Shown: positions 42,406 through 50,052 of the stretch, piece after piece
How positions within the stretch are numbered: position 1 is the first letter of the stretch
Layout: each line of letters begins with the position of its first letter
DNA from: Paenibacillus nasutitermitis
Lineage (GTDB): Bacteria > Bacillota > Bacilli > Paenibacillales > Paenibacillaceae
NCBI RefSeq assembly: GCF_014641075.1
Contig: NZ_BMHP01000002.1
Coordinates: 434,001-498,000 of the forward strand
DNA: 64,000 nucleotides
Direction: 5' to 3'
Made by a program: the position numbers and the translations under genes
The notes under the pieces: generated by a model
The model's input: only the letters and a program-made list of their open reading frames with translations
Database searches by the model: none
What the model was told of the DNA's origin: nothing

Positions 42406-42945
42406 TTATGCCTCGGGCTGCTGGGAAGCTTCGAGCTCGATGGATATTTTCACCTGATCCCCAACCATGATGCCTCCTGTTTCCAGAACAGCATTATACG
42501 TCAGGCCGTAATCGCTGCGGTTCAAGGCACCCTTGCCGCTGAAGCCTGTTTTGATATTGCCCCATGGGTCTTTCTCGGTACCTTCAAAAGTAACGGAGAA
42601 CGTCTCGGAGCGGGTAACCCCGTGCAGGGTCACATCGCCTGTGACTGCATATTCATCGCCTTTGGTTCGGACAATTTGATTGGCCTTGAACAGCAGCTGC
42701 GGAAATTTCTCAATATCGAAAAAATCTGCAGTGCGTAAGTGCGCGTCGCGATCCTTATTGCGGGTATCCACGCTTTCAAGATCAATGGCAAATTCGATTT
42801 CCGCCGTTGTCAAATCCTCGGGATCCGCAACGACTTTGGCCGAGAAATGATGAAAGGTGCCTTTGACATTGCTTACCATCAAGTGGCGAATTGAGAAATC
42901 CAGACTGCTGTGCGCGGTGTCGATGATCCAGGTTGACGCTGCCAT
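42406..42945 (-). CDS. YceI-family lipid-binding protein
   Basis: This 179-residue lipocalin-like protein starts WIIDTAHSSLDFSIRHLMVSNVKGTF, the YceI hallmark. It continues through FDIEKFPQLLF, GDVTLHGVTRS and GKGALNRSDYGL. No signal peptide is present, so it is cytosolic here. Members bind polyprenyl or amphiphilic lipids. ATG 42945 follows AAAGGAGAATG. An HxlR regulator is next door, a pairing that could reflect stress regulation. Confidence 0.93.
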   Translation of the reverse strand: MAASTWIIDTAHSSLDFSIRHLMVSNVKGTFHHFSAKVVADPEDLTTAEIEFAIDLESVDTRNKDRDAHLRTADFFDIEKFPQLLFKANQIVRTKGDEYAVTGDVTLHGVTRSETFSVTFEGTEKDPWGNIKTGFSGKGALNRSDYGLTYNAVLETGGIMVGDQVKISIELEASQQPEA

Positions 42946-43078
42946 TAATCATTCTCCTTTGTAATTGGAATTTCCTACCCTTGATTCCAGTATGACAAGA
43001 AATGCCAAAAAGGAGAAGAACGCACTTTAATGTTCCTTGGTTACAAAAATAATACTGCCTTGATTTGCACAGCAAAAA

Positions 43079-43116
43079 GAAACCGGCAGCACGATGACAA
43101 ATGTGCTGCCGGTTTC
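43079..43116 (-). terminator. Terminator of 26-residue microprotein gene
   Basis: A 14-bp perfect stem GAAACCGGCAGCAC/GTGCTGCCGGTTTC with a 10-nt loop is followed on the minus strand by TTTTTG. It lies 8 nt past the microprotein stop. Confidence 0.9.
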
Positions 43117-43124
43117 TTCGGCAC

Positions 43125-43205
43125 TTAGGACTTTCCAGATTTTCCGGCCAACTGAATGATCATCACGACAAGCACAAGCAGTTGAATGAGCAGTTCCGTC
43201 CTCAT
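43125..43205 (-). CDS. 26-residue hydrophobic microprotein
   Basis: This tiny gene encodes MRTELLIQLLVLVVMIIQ followed by LAGKSGKS. It has a single hydrophobic helix with a charged N-terminus and a basic C-terminus. GGAGG lies 7 nt before ATG 43205, and a very strong terminator begins 8 nt after the stop. The layout (short membrane peptide plus tight terminator) resembles type I toxin peptides and small membrane regulators of Bacillota. I see no clear antisense RNA promoter, and no family is recognised. Confidence 0.6.
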   Translation of the reverse strand: MRTELLIQLLVLVVMIIQLAGKSGKS

Positions 43206-43364
43206 CTCATTACCTCCAAGGCTTACGGTAATGCTCCTTCGATGCCGGCTTCTCCTCACATGAGTAAAATGTTACATCTCCCATTATCATATATATGTGC
43301 GACGGGTTTCATTATGCTATAAAATAAAATTTATTGCCATTAAATATTAATGATGTGAATTAAA

Positions 43365-43652
43365 TTACTGGACTTCCATCCAAATATCATCCAGCTTCTC
43401 GTCATAGCGGATATGCAGCACTTTATTGTCCAGGTACCAGAGATGATCATCCTCCATATAGAATACAATGCCTTCCACCGCATGCTGAAGCGCGGCATTT
43501 CCCGGGGTATCCCGGATCACGCCGAGCGAGAAGCCGGGCTGGACACTGCCGCAGCCGCCAAGACGCACAAACAGCTTTAAGGAATCCCCGTCCGTCAAAG
43601 ACATTTCCCTTTTGTACCATAGCGCTGCCGGCTGTTCAACCACAATCCTCAT
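43365..43652 (-). CDS. HesB/YneR-like iron-sulfur-biogenesis-fold protein
   Basis: This 95-residue protein has the HesB-like fold, with SLKLFVRLGGCGSVQPGFSLG and VEGIVFYMEDDHLWYLD. It keeps one Cys in GGCGS but lacks the C-terminal CGCG pair of true A-type Fe-S carriers, so it belongs to the YneR-like branch of unknown function. ATG 43652 follows AAAGGAGAGGG; the longer in-frame start at 43709 is not supported. Probably monocistronic. Confidence 0.85.
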   Translation of the reverse strand: MRIVVEQPAALWYKREMSLTDGDSLKLFVRLGGCGSVQPGFSLGVIRDTPGNAALQHAVEGIVFYMEDDHLWYLDNKVLHIRYDEKLDDIWMEVQ

Positions 43653-43848
43653 CGCTTCCCTCTCCTTTGCATGATTTACCCGATTTTCAGACCGTTTCCT
43701 TCTCATCATATCCTATTATATGTAAAATGAAAACGGTTTTATAACCCGGGATAAACAATCAAAAGCAGTTGCAAGCAGCATCCTGGACTCAGTGAGGCGA
43801 TGCAGGCGGCGTAACCGGCTGCAAACAGCTGTTCCGGATTGGTTGCAT

Positions 43849-44568
43849 TTATAGGTTGTGCGGCTCCGTATCCACGGTGTTCAACAATTGGTGCAGATGG
43901 AACAAAGCGCGAATTTGCTCGCGATTCATATGATTGAGATGGTTCAGTATTTGAACCGCAATGACGCGGGTTTGTTCCAGATCCAGTTCCTGTAAGTCGG
44001 CAATGTCCTGTTTCAACTGCACCGTCTGAGGAGAATAGATCAACATCCGCAATACGCGGTTGAGCAAGATTTTATGCAGATGGGACCGGTTGTACAATCT
44101 GTAGTTGTTGCTCGGATTGCGTCTGGATGACAGGAGACCGACTTTTTCCCAATGACGCAAAGTCGTTGCGGGCACGTTGTATAATTCGGCGACCTCACCG
44201 ACCGTCATCCATCCCCCGCCAAATGCAGTCCCGCTTTCCATGCTCTCGGAGTTGCTAAGTTCAAGCAGCGTTTGCTGGGCGAATTGTTTACTGTGATAGA
44301 GCGCAACTTCAACCTCCTTCACCTTCCACAGTGCCGCGTCTGTATCGTTGCGAAATACGGCTCGCAAAACCTCGCCTGTTACCTTCATGCCGAAAGCGGG
44401 TGCCATAGCCTGCAGACATGCCAAATACGCCACATGAGTATCCGTATAGCTTCGATACCCCGCCGGCGAGCGCTCCGCAGGAGGGATGAGCCCCTGTTTC
44501 TCATAGTTTCGCAATGTACTTGTGCTGATGGCGAATTTTCTTGCGACATCTTTTGGTCCCATCCTCAT
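43849..44568 (-). CDS. Regulator with two tandem MerR DNA-binding domains
   Basis: This 239-residue protein has two MerR-type winged helix-turn-helix domains. The first, at about 4-70, reads KDVARKFAISTSTLRNYEKQGLIPP. The second, at about 121-190, reads MTVGEVAELYNVPATTLRHWEKVGLL. Each is followed by helical stretches. Ordinary MerR proteins have one such domain and dimerise, so this chain may bind as an internal pseudo-dimer. No metal-binding Cys cluster is visible. ATG 44568 has GGGAGG 10 nt upstream. It is divergent from the 163-residue unknown gene, its likely target. Confidence 0.88.
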   Translation of the reverse strand: MRMGPKDVARKFAISTSTLRNYEKQGLIPPAERSPAGYRSYTDTHVAYLACLQAMAPAFGMKVTGEVLRAVFRNDTDAALWKVKEVEVALYHSKQFAQQTLLELSNSESMESGTAFGGGWMTVGEVAELYNVPATTLRHWEKVGLLSSRRNPSNNYRLYNRSHLHKILLNRVLRMLIYSPQTVQLKQDIADLQELDLEQTRVIAVQILNHLNHMNREQIRALFHLHQLLNTVDTEPHNL

Positions 44569-44602
44569 GCTAATTGCACCTCCCAGGCCAAAGCTTAAAG
44601 TT

Positions 44603-44695
44603 GATTGCAGGAATTACCCGGAATATACCATTGGATTGCAAGAAATTCAAGGTGAACCTTACAATTTGCTTCCATGTTGTACACTGGAATTGCAG
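44603..44695. promoter_or_regulatory. Repeats in the tandem-MerR divergent promoter region
   Basis: The 150-bp region holds direct repeats GATTGCAGGAATT (44603) and GATTGCAAGAAATT (44634), a reverse-type copy GGAATTGCAG (44686), an AAGGTGAACCTT near-palindrome (44649-44660) and TTCCA-N10-TGGAA (44670-44689). These are plausible sites for the tandem MerR protein. The exact promoter boxes are uncertain. Confidence 0.45.
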
Positions 44696-44718
44696 CTAAA
44701 AAAGGAGGCGTTAAGAGA

Positions 44719-45210
44719 ATGAATAGACAGGAACCGATATTTATGAGCAGCATGTCCATTTCGGAAATCGGGGAGGAAGGTAATCGCTACATCGGTGGTT
44801 TGTGGGAATCGTTATACAAGGAGATGCACACCCAACTTACTGCGGCCTTTCTGGAAATCGAAGATGCGGCCTATGGGCTTTATTTGGACCGGTTGATGCC
44901 GCCCTTGTTCGACCGCCTGGAGGAGGCGGGATTTCAGGCAGCCGATCCCGCCGGCAAAGATGATTTCATCATTGGAAAATGCCTGAATTTCAGCAATTCC
45001 TTGGAAAAGTGGGGAACGGAAGACAACCGATCCAGACTGTTCTGGAACGTAATCCAGAATGAACGGCAGGAGCCCGTTGGGACGCTTATAACAGAAATTC
45101 CACATTCGCATCACAAATTTGACGTTCCGACTGCTCCCAAGTTGTACGTGCTAACCGAAACGGACAGGGAGAGCATTACAGCAGGCATTCGGCGGATTAA
45201 AGGGAGCTGA
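44719..45210 (+). CDS. Hypothetical protein divergent from tandem MerR regulator
   Basis: This 163-residue soluble protein is acidic with mixed helices and strands, and has no signal peptide or TM segment. Distinct segments include IGEEGNRYIGGLWESLYKEM and, near the end, GTLITEIPHSHHKFDVPTAPKLYVL with two adjacent His. I recognise no family. ATG 44719 has AAGGAGG 10 nt upstream; a longer in-frame start at 44674 is unsupported. Its expression is presumably controlled by the divergent MerR-type protein. Confidence 0.8.
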   Translation: MNRQEPIFMSSMSISEIGEEGNRYIGGLWESLYKEMHTQLTAAFLEIEDAAYGLYLDRLMPPLFDRLEEAGFQAADPAGKDDFIIGKCLNFSNSLEKWGTEDNRSRLFWNVIQNERQEPVGTLITEIPHSHHKFDVPTAPKLYVLTETDRESITAGIRRIKGS

Positions 45211-45312
45211 GGTTTGTTGATGTGACGAAGTTCAATTAGGCGAATTGCAGCTCATCCGCCGGGCAAGAAATCGTCATGAAACTTGAACAGCCACTATAAT
45301 AAGAGGTTGACT

Positions 45313-45349
45313 AGAAAGGCCGCCCCGGAGTCACAGGGACGGCCTTTCT
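45313..45349 (-). terminator. Terminator of the ABC-2 exporter operon
   Basis: Minus-strand RNA AGAAAGGCCGUCCC/GGGGCGGCCUUUCU pairs over 14 positions including one G-U, followed by AGUC. It lies 11 nt past the regulator stop. Confidence 0.75.
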
Positions 45350-45359
45350 GGATCATGAT

Positions 45360-45680
45360 TCACATTTCGGGTTTTCCAGTCTGCGCCATCCGGATTATTT
45401 TCTCGAGTCCCTCCAGGTATTGCTGAAACATCTCCATACCGAGCGCCGTGGGTTTGCAGGTGGTTTTGGGACGTTTGCCGACAAAGGTTTTGGTCACATC
45501 GATATAACCCGCTTCCTCCAAAACCCGGATATGATTGCCCAGATTCCCTTCGGTTAATTGGAGCTCCTTGCGAAGAAATACGAATTCGCATTCTCCATGT
45601 ACCGTAAGCAGGCTCATAATTCCCAGCCGAACCTTGGCATGAATAGTCTCGTCAATCGCATCCAGAATGTTCTCACCCAT
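45360..45680 (-). CDS. Winged-helix transcriptional regulator
   Basis: This 106-residue DNA-binding protein of the PF13601-like winged-helix group has ECEFVFLRKELQLTEGNLGNHIRVLEEAGYI as its helix-turn-helix and RPKTTCKPTALG as its wing. ATG 45680 overlaps the membrane protein gene by 8 nt and has GGAGGAAGC upstream. It is the fourth gene of an ABC exporter operon. It probably represses this operon by binding the twin palindromes at the promoter. Confidence 0.9.
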   Translation of the reverse strand: MGENILDAIDETIHAKVRLGIMSLLTVHGECEFVFLRKELQLTEGNLGNHIRVLEEAGYIDVTKTFVGKRPKTTCKPTALGMEMFQQYLEGLEKIIRMAQTGKPEM

Positions 45681-46248
45681 GCTTCCTCCTCCGCCGCATC
45701 AGGATGAAGCCGGTTACGAGTATACTCCCTCCGCCCAATAATCCAAACAGGAGATACTGATAATCCACCAGAAACATATATGTCAGCATGGACAGCGCCA
45801 TAAACCAGATCCCTAAGTATACGGGGCCTCTACCCGCCAGCGGGCCCATGGTGACATAGACGATACCGATTAGTATGAACCAGAAAAAGGCCGCATCCTT
45901 CATCCGAATCATTCCCGCTGCCATCATGAATGATCCTGCGAGCAGGATGACCAGAAACGGCAGCCAGAACATCCATCCGGTGGCGCCACCTTCCTTCGCG
46001 GCCCGCCCCTTCCGGGATTGCCTGATCCCGGTGACTGCGGACAGCAATCCGCCAAGAACCCCGGCCGTAGACCAATACCAGATCGGCCATAAGAACTCAT
46101 TGAATTGCATGCCAATAAAACCAATCGTCAAGTAAGTTCCCCATATAAACATATAAGGGATGGCGCTGACCAGCTTGCTCTGGTTTCTTGCAATCAGCTG
46201 CTTTATAAATTCGATATCCTGCAGAGCCTGCTGCTCTTGACCGGCCAT
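45673..46248 (-). CDS. Membrane protein of unknown function in ABC operon
   Basis: This 191-residue protein has about six predicted TM segments (35-180) after a 30-residue N-terminal cytosolic part (EQQALQDIEFIKQLIARNQSK), and ends in RRRRKHG. I recognise no domain. ATG 46248 has GGGGG about 8 nt upstream; a GTG 6 nt earlier is possible. It lies 46 nt after the ABC-2 permease and overlaps the regulator gene, so it probably works with the exporter or with the regulator's signal. Confidence 0.82.
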   Translation of the reverse strand: MAGQEQQALQDIEFIKQLIARNQSKLVSAIPYMFIWGTYLTIGFIGMQFNEFLWPIWYWSTAGVLGGLLSAVTGIRQSRKGRAAKEGGATGWMFWLPFLVILLAGSFMMAAGMIRMKDAAFFWFILIGIVYVTMGPLAGRGPVYLGIWFMALSMLTYMFLVDYQYLLFGLLGGGSILVTGFILMRRRRKHG

Positions 46249-46294
46249 AGCCACATCCCCCTTGCTTGAAACCTATCCTTGTACTTCGATGCTT

Positions 46295-47041
46295 TTAATT
46301 TTCCCATCTAAACAGGATAAAGGCAAGCAACACCATCAGAACCGCAAACCCGCCCATGACGGCAAGTTCCGTGCCAAACGAAGCGAGTTCCTGGTTGTCC
46401 CAGACACCCTGAACCAGTTCAACGAAATAGGTCATGGGAATCCAGCCGCTTATCGTTTGCATGAACTGCGGAAAAATATTCAGAGGCATGGCAATGCCGG
46501 AAAGGAACAGCATCGGAAAAAAGAAAACCATGGCAATTCCGCTGGCGGCTCCCGCCGTATTTGCAAGGCCCGACAGGGCGAAGCCCAGACTAAAGAAGCC
46601 GATACAACCAAACAGCAGACAGCCCAGCAAAGTCAAGAAGGTGGATAATGTAAAGCTAATACCCCAAATGAGCTTGGCAATCACAATAATTTCAACTGCA
46701 CCCGCTGCAACCAGCACAATTCCCTGTACGGCATGGGAGGCGAGCACCGCGGAAACGGGGATCGGGCTGACCCGGTAACGCCTAAGAATCCCTTTCTCCC
46801 GCTGCGTGATAATGTTGATATTCAGCGTAAAGACGGAGATGGAAAGAACGTTCATGGCACAAAGGGCAGGCACATAGAAATCAATATACCGGCTTCCTTC
46901 AGTTAGTCCCGGCTGATTGCCGAACATGGAACCGAAGATAACGAGCATAAGGACGGGGTAAATGAGAATCCAGAAAATAGTCAGCCAATCCCGCAAATAC
47001 AGCCTAAAATCAAATGCGATCAATCTGAATACAGCACTCAT
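46295..47041 (-). CDS. ABC-2 type export permease
   Basis: This 248-residue permease has six predicted TM segments with the ABC-2 pattern: N-terminal cytosolic helix, TM1 (WLTIFWILIYPVLMLVIFGSMF) and the C-terminal FLSGIAMPLNIFPQFMQTISGWIPMTYFVE signature. ATG 47041 overlaps the ATPase stop by 4 nt (ATGA). It forms the membrane channel of a drug- or lipid-type exporter. The substrate is unknown. Confidence 0.93.
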   Translation of the reverse strand: MSAVFRLIAFDFRLYLRDWLTIFWILIYPVLMLVIFGSMFGNQPGLTEGSRYIDFYVPALCAMNVLSISVFTLNINIITQREKGILRRYRVSPIPVSAVLASHAVQGIVLVAAGAVEIIVIAKLIWGISFTLSTFLTLLGCLLFGCIGFFSLGFALSGLANTAGAASGIAMVFFFPMLFLSGIAMPLNIFPQFMQTISGWIPMTYFVELVQGVWDNQELASFGTELAVMGGFAVLMVLLAFILFRWEN

Positions 47042-47961
47042 TCGGACACCTTCTTCCCATGATCGGTTAACTGGCTGAACACATCATTCATCGACCCATC
47101 CTCAAGCCTGAGATCCTTGACGGTCCAGCCCTGCCCTGCGGCCAGCTGAAACAGTTCCTTCAGCGTCTCATCCACATCATTGGAGTTCAGCCGGATCATG
47201 TCGGAGCCCCATACGAGATCGACAACATGGGCTAAAGCGGAAAGGTCTGCTTTTGTGGTCTGATCCGTGTGACGGAAGCTGACCGATCTCGTCCCTCCAA
47301 GCTTCGCAATCAATTTTCTCGGGGTGTCCACGGCTATCAGACGGCCTTGATTAATAATGGCAACTCTGTCGCACAGCGTCTGCGCCTCTTCCATGTAATG
47401 AGTGGTGACTACAATGGTGCGTCCCTCCTCCTTCATCCGGTGAATCATCGCCCACATTTCACCGCGGGCATTAGGGTCCAGGCCCATGCTTGGCTCATCA
47501 AGGAACACAATGTCGGGATTGTTGATTAACGCAAGCGCCAGTGAAACACGCTGCTTCCAGCCCCCTGACAGCGATTTAACCGTTGCGCGCATTTTGTCCT
47601 CAAGATTAAGAAACCGGCTAAGCTCCTCCCGGTTCATCGGTTTCGGATAGAAGGATGCAAACAGATCGAGCACTTCCCCGACTCTGGCTTTCTCCGGGAT
47701 GGATGTGGACTGCAGCAGAACGCCGATGCGCTGTTTAATCGCTTTGCCATGTTTGTGGACATCCAGACCAAGCACCTTGATATCCCCGCTGTCTGCCGTA
47801 CGCAGTCCTTCGATCATTTCGATCAGCGTTGTTTTCCCTGCTCCATTAGGGCCAACAATGCCAAAAACCTCGCCTTTACCGATGTTCAACGTTATATGAT
47901 CAACGGCTGGATGAGAACCATAATGTTTGCTAACCTGGCTCAGTTCAATTGCAGTTTGCAA
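47038..47961 (-). CDS. ABC exporter ATP-binding protein
   Basis: This 307-residue ATPase of the ABC-2/DRA family has Walker A GPNGAGKTT, the Q-loop region GVLLQSTSIP, signature LSGGWKQR, Walker B VFLDEP and the switch His in VTTHYMEEA. A C-terminal accessory domain (about 220-305) is present. The start is TTG 47961 with AAAGGAGG 8 nt upstream; the nearby ATGs are out of frame. It is the first gene of the four-gene operon, behind the operator region. Confidence 0.95.
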   Translation of the reverse strand: MQTAIELSQVSKHYGSHPAVDHITLNIGKGEVFGIVGPNGAGKTTLIEMIEGLRTADSGDIKVLGLDVHKHGKAIKQRIGVLLQSTSIPEKARVGEVLDLFASFYPKPMNREELSRFLNLEDKMRATVKSLSGGWKQRVSLALALINNPDIVFLDEPSMGLDPNARGEMWAMIHRMKEEGRTIVVTTHYMEEAQTLCDRVAIINQGRLIAVDTPRKLIAKLGGTRSVSFRHTDQTTKADLSALAHVVDLVWGSDMIRLNSNDVDETLKELFQLAAGQGWTVKDLRLEDGSMNDVFSQLTDHGKKVSE

Positions 47962-47991
47962 CCCATCATCCTCCTTTGTAATAATCGATTC

Positions 47992-48032
47992 ACTCTGAAT
48001 TACAGAGTATTCTGAATCACAGAATTAGTCAA
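47992..48032 (-). promoter_or_regulatory. Promoter with two abutting 17-bp palindromes
   Basis: On the minus strand -35 TTGACT (48027-48032), a 17-bp spacer and -10 TACTCT (48004-48009). Palindromes ACTCTG-AATTA-CAGAGT (47992-48008) and ATTCTG-AATCA-CAGAAT (48009-48025) lie end to end and cover the spacer and -10. This is an excellent operator for two repressor dimers, most simply the winged-helix protein at 45360-45680. Confidence 0.85.
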
Positions 48033-48144
48033 GGAGTAATTTAATCAGAACCTTGCTGCTCTATCCGCAAGCGACCGAACACATCTTTCCTTAACGGAAC
48101 AAATGCTAACTGCACTTGAATAGGTTTTGAAAATGAAAAAAAAA

Positions 48145-48173
48145 AGCCAGCGATCCGTCTAAGGACGCTGACT
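48145..48173 (-). terminator. Terminator of the isomerase-dehydrogenase operon
   Basis: Minus-strand RNA AGUCAGCGUCC pairs with GGAUCGCUGGCU (one G-U, one bulge) and is followed by ten U. It lies 70 nt past the 48243 stop. Confidence 0.85.
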
Positions 48174-48242
48174 TCTTACCTGCTTCGCGATTTGTGTTAC
48201 GAGAACGGCTCAGCGGCAAAATGGACTCACGCTGAACCCGGA

Positions 48243-49118
48243 CTACTTGTATTGCTTCAGAAAACGGACCGCATTGGCGATATCCGCTTCAGGATTATTG
48301 CCGACTTCACGCTCAATCGTGAGGTAGCCTTTGTAGCCAATCTCCTGGAGCGCTTGAATATACGCAGGCCAATCGACTTTACCTTCTCCGAGCGGCACTT
48401 CGCGGAAAAACTCGCCGCCTGTCGCCATCTCCTCGATCTTCTCATGGCTCAATGGCTCGAAGCCAAGCGATCCGTAGATGATGCGGGGATCCACTTGATG
48501 CAGACGAATGCCGTCCTTGGCATGTGTATGCACTATATAATCCTTCAGGTTATGAACACCCACTACAGGGTCGTCGCCTGTCACCATCACCATATTCGCC
48601 GGATCGAAGTTGACGGATAAGCCATTGGTGCTGAGCGTATCCAGAAATTGCTTCAAATGAGCGGACGTTTCCGGACCCGTTTCAATTGCAAAATAGGCGT
48701 TGACACTCGTCGCATAACGGCTGAGCTCATCGCAAGCCTGCTGCATCGATTCGTATATTTTACTGTTTTGGTCATCCGGTACGATCCCGATATGCGTCGT
48801 AACCACATTCGTGCCAAGCTCGACGGCAAGATCAAGGATCCGCTTGGATTTCTCGATCTTCCACAGATTTTCTTTCTTATCCTGGAACCCGTGTCCAGCC
48901 AGATCCCCGACAAGCGCTGAGATTTCCAGACCGAGCGACCCGATGTAGTCTTTCATTTCCTTACGCTGTGCCGTATTCAAGTTGTCGGGATCCATCTCTC
49001 CGCTAACGGCGTAAATCTGTACGCCGTCCGCGCCGACGTTCTTCGCCTTGATTAATCCTTCACGCACTCCCACTTTAAAACTATCGACAATGACGCCGAT
49101 CTTGTTCGGAATCCCCAT
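48243..49118 (-). CDS. Sugar phosphate isomerase/epimerase (operon gene 3)
   Basis: This 291-residue xylose-isomerase-like TIM barrel has metal-ligand-like segments AIETGPETS, SVNFDPANMVM, VHTHAKDG, and YLTIEREVG near the end. The overall layout recalls IolE/hydroxypyruvate-isomerase-like enzymes. ATG 49118 follows GAGGTGACTAAAG and lies 26 nt after the neighbouring isomerase. With the Gfo/Idh dehydrogenase upstream it probably takes part in inositol- or keto-sugar interconversion. Confidence 0.9.
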   Translation of the reverse strand: MGIPNKIGVIVDSFKVGVREGLIKAKNVGADGVQIYAVSGEMDPDNLNTAQRKEMKDYIGSLGLEISALVGDLAGHGFQDKKENLWKIEKSKRILDLAVELGTNVVTTHIGIVPDDQNSKIYESMQQACDELSRYATSVNAYFAIETGPETSAHLKQFLDTLSTNGLSVNFDPANMVMVTGDDPVVGVHNLKDYIVHTHAKDGIRLHQVDPRIIYGSLGFEPLSHEKIEEMATGGEFFREVPLGEGKVDWPAYIQALQEIGYKGYLTIEREVGNNPEADIANAVRFLKQYK

Positions 49119-49144
49119 CTTTAGTCACCTCTTCCCGTTATTAG

Positions 49145-50002
49145 TTAAATTTCGTCCCATAGGCGCCGCACATTCGCAAGCCCAATCTCCGACCCGAGTC
49201 TGCAGTCTTCCATTCCTTCGAATTCAATCGAGAGATATCCGTCATAACCGGATTGCTTGACGACGCGGAGCACTTCGCGCATATTGATATCCCCTTGTCC
49301 GGCGATCGCTCCCCGCAAGTAATTGCCGGAGGCCGATTGAAACCATCCTTGGCCAGGGTTAAGGTTGGACGGGCGCAGATAGAAGTCTTTGATGTGTACC
49401 ATAGAGGCAATATCTATATTCTTCTTCGTTGCTGCGACGGAATCCTCATCCGCACACATAAAATTACCGATATCGAGCGTTGTTCTGAAATTGGCCCGGT
49501 TCACTTCGTGGACGAGCGCCTGAACCCGGTCGCTGGCTTGAATGAAATATCCATGGTTCTCAACGCTGGTCGTAATGCCAAGCGGCTGAGCATAATCAGC
49601 AATCCGCCTGCAGGCTTCCGCCAGCTTCGGCAAATCCGCTAGGAACTGTTTCATCGACGTATCGTTCCGCGAAGCGACATCATGGCGCATCAGCTTCACG
49701 CCGAGCGCGCTGGCGATATCCACTTCCTTCATGACGCGGCTAATTTCGTTCTCGAAAGCCGCTTCATCTTCGGTGATGAAGTTGGCCCCGATGGCATAGT
49801 TGGATATTTCAATACCCGCTTCTTCCGTCTTCTTGCGAATCAGGTTGATGGTTTCGGGATTATCCGTCAAATCGAAGCCGATTGGTACGATTTCAATATG
49901 TTCGCCACCGTGATCCGCAACCCAAGCGATCGCATCCGCCAAGCTCAATTCATTGGCTGCAATGGCGCGCGACAAGCTGTATGAACTTAAACCGAGTTTC
50001 AT
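49145..50002 (-). CDS. Sugar phosphate isomerase/epimerase (operon gene 2)
   Basis: This 285-residue xylose-isomerase-like TIM barrel is only distantly similar to the downstream one. Recognisable blocks are LGLSSYSLSRAIAANEL, TTSVENHGYFIQ, TTLDIGNFM, VHIKDFYLR and YLSIEFEG; the E, D, H and E residues in these are candidate metal ligands. ATG 50002 follows GCGAGG. It lies 50 nt after the dehydrogenase gene. Confidence 0.9.
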   Translation of the reverse strand: MKLGLSSYSLSRAIAANELSLADAIAWVADHGGEHIEIVPIGFDLTDNPETINLIRKKTEEAGIEISNYAIGANFITEDEAAFENEISRVMKEVDIASALGVKLMRHDVASRNDTSMKQFLADLPKLAEACRRIADYAQPLGITTSVENHGYFIQASDRVQALVHEVNRANFRTTLDIGNFMCADEDSVAATKKNIDIASMVHIKDFYLRPSNLNPGQGWFQSASGNYLRGAIAGQGDINMREVLRVVKQSGYDGYLSIEFEGMEDCRLGSEIGLANVRRLWDEI

Positions 50003-50052
50003 GTTTTCCTCGCCCTTCCCTTACAACCCCCTGTTAAGTGGGACTGTTGAAT

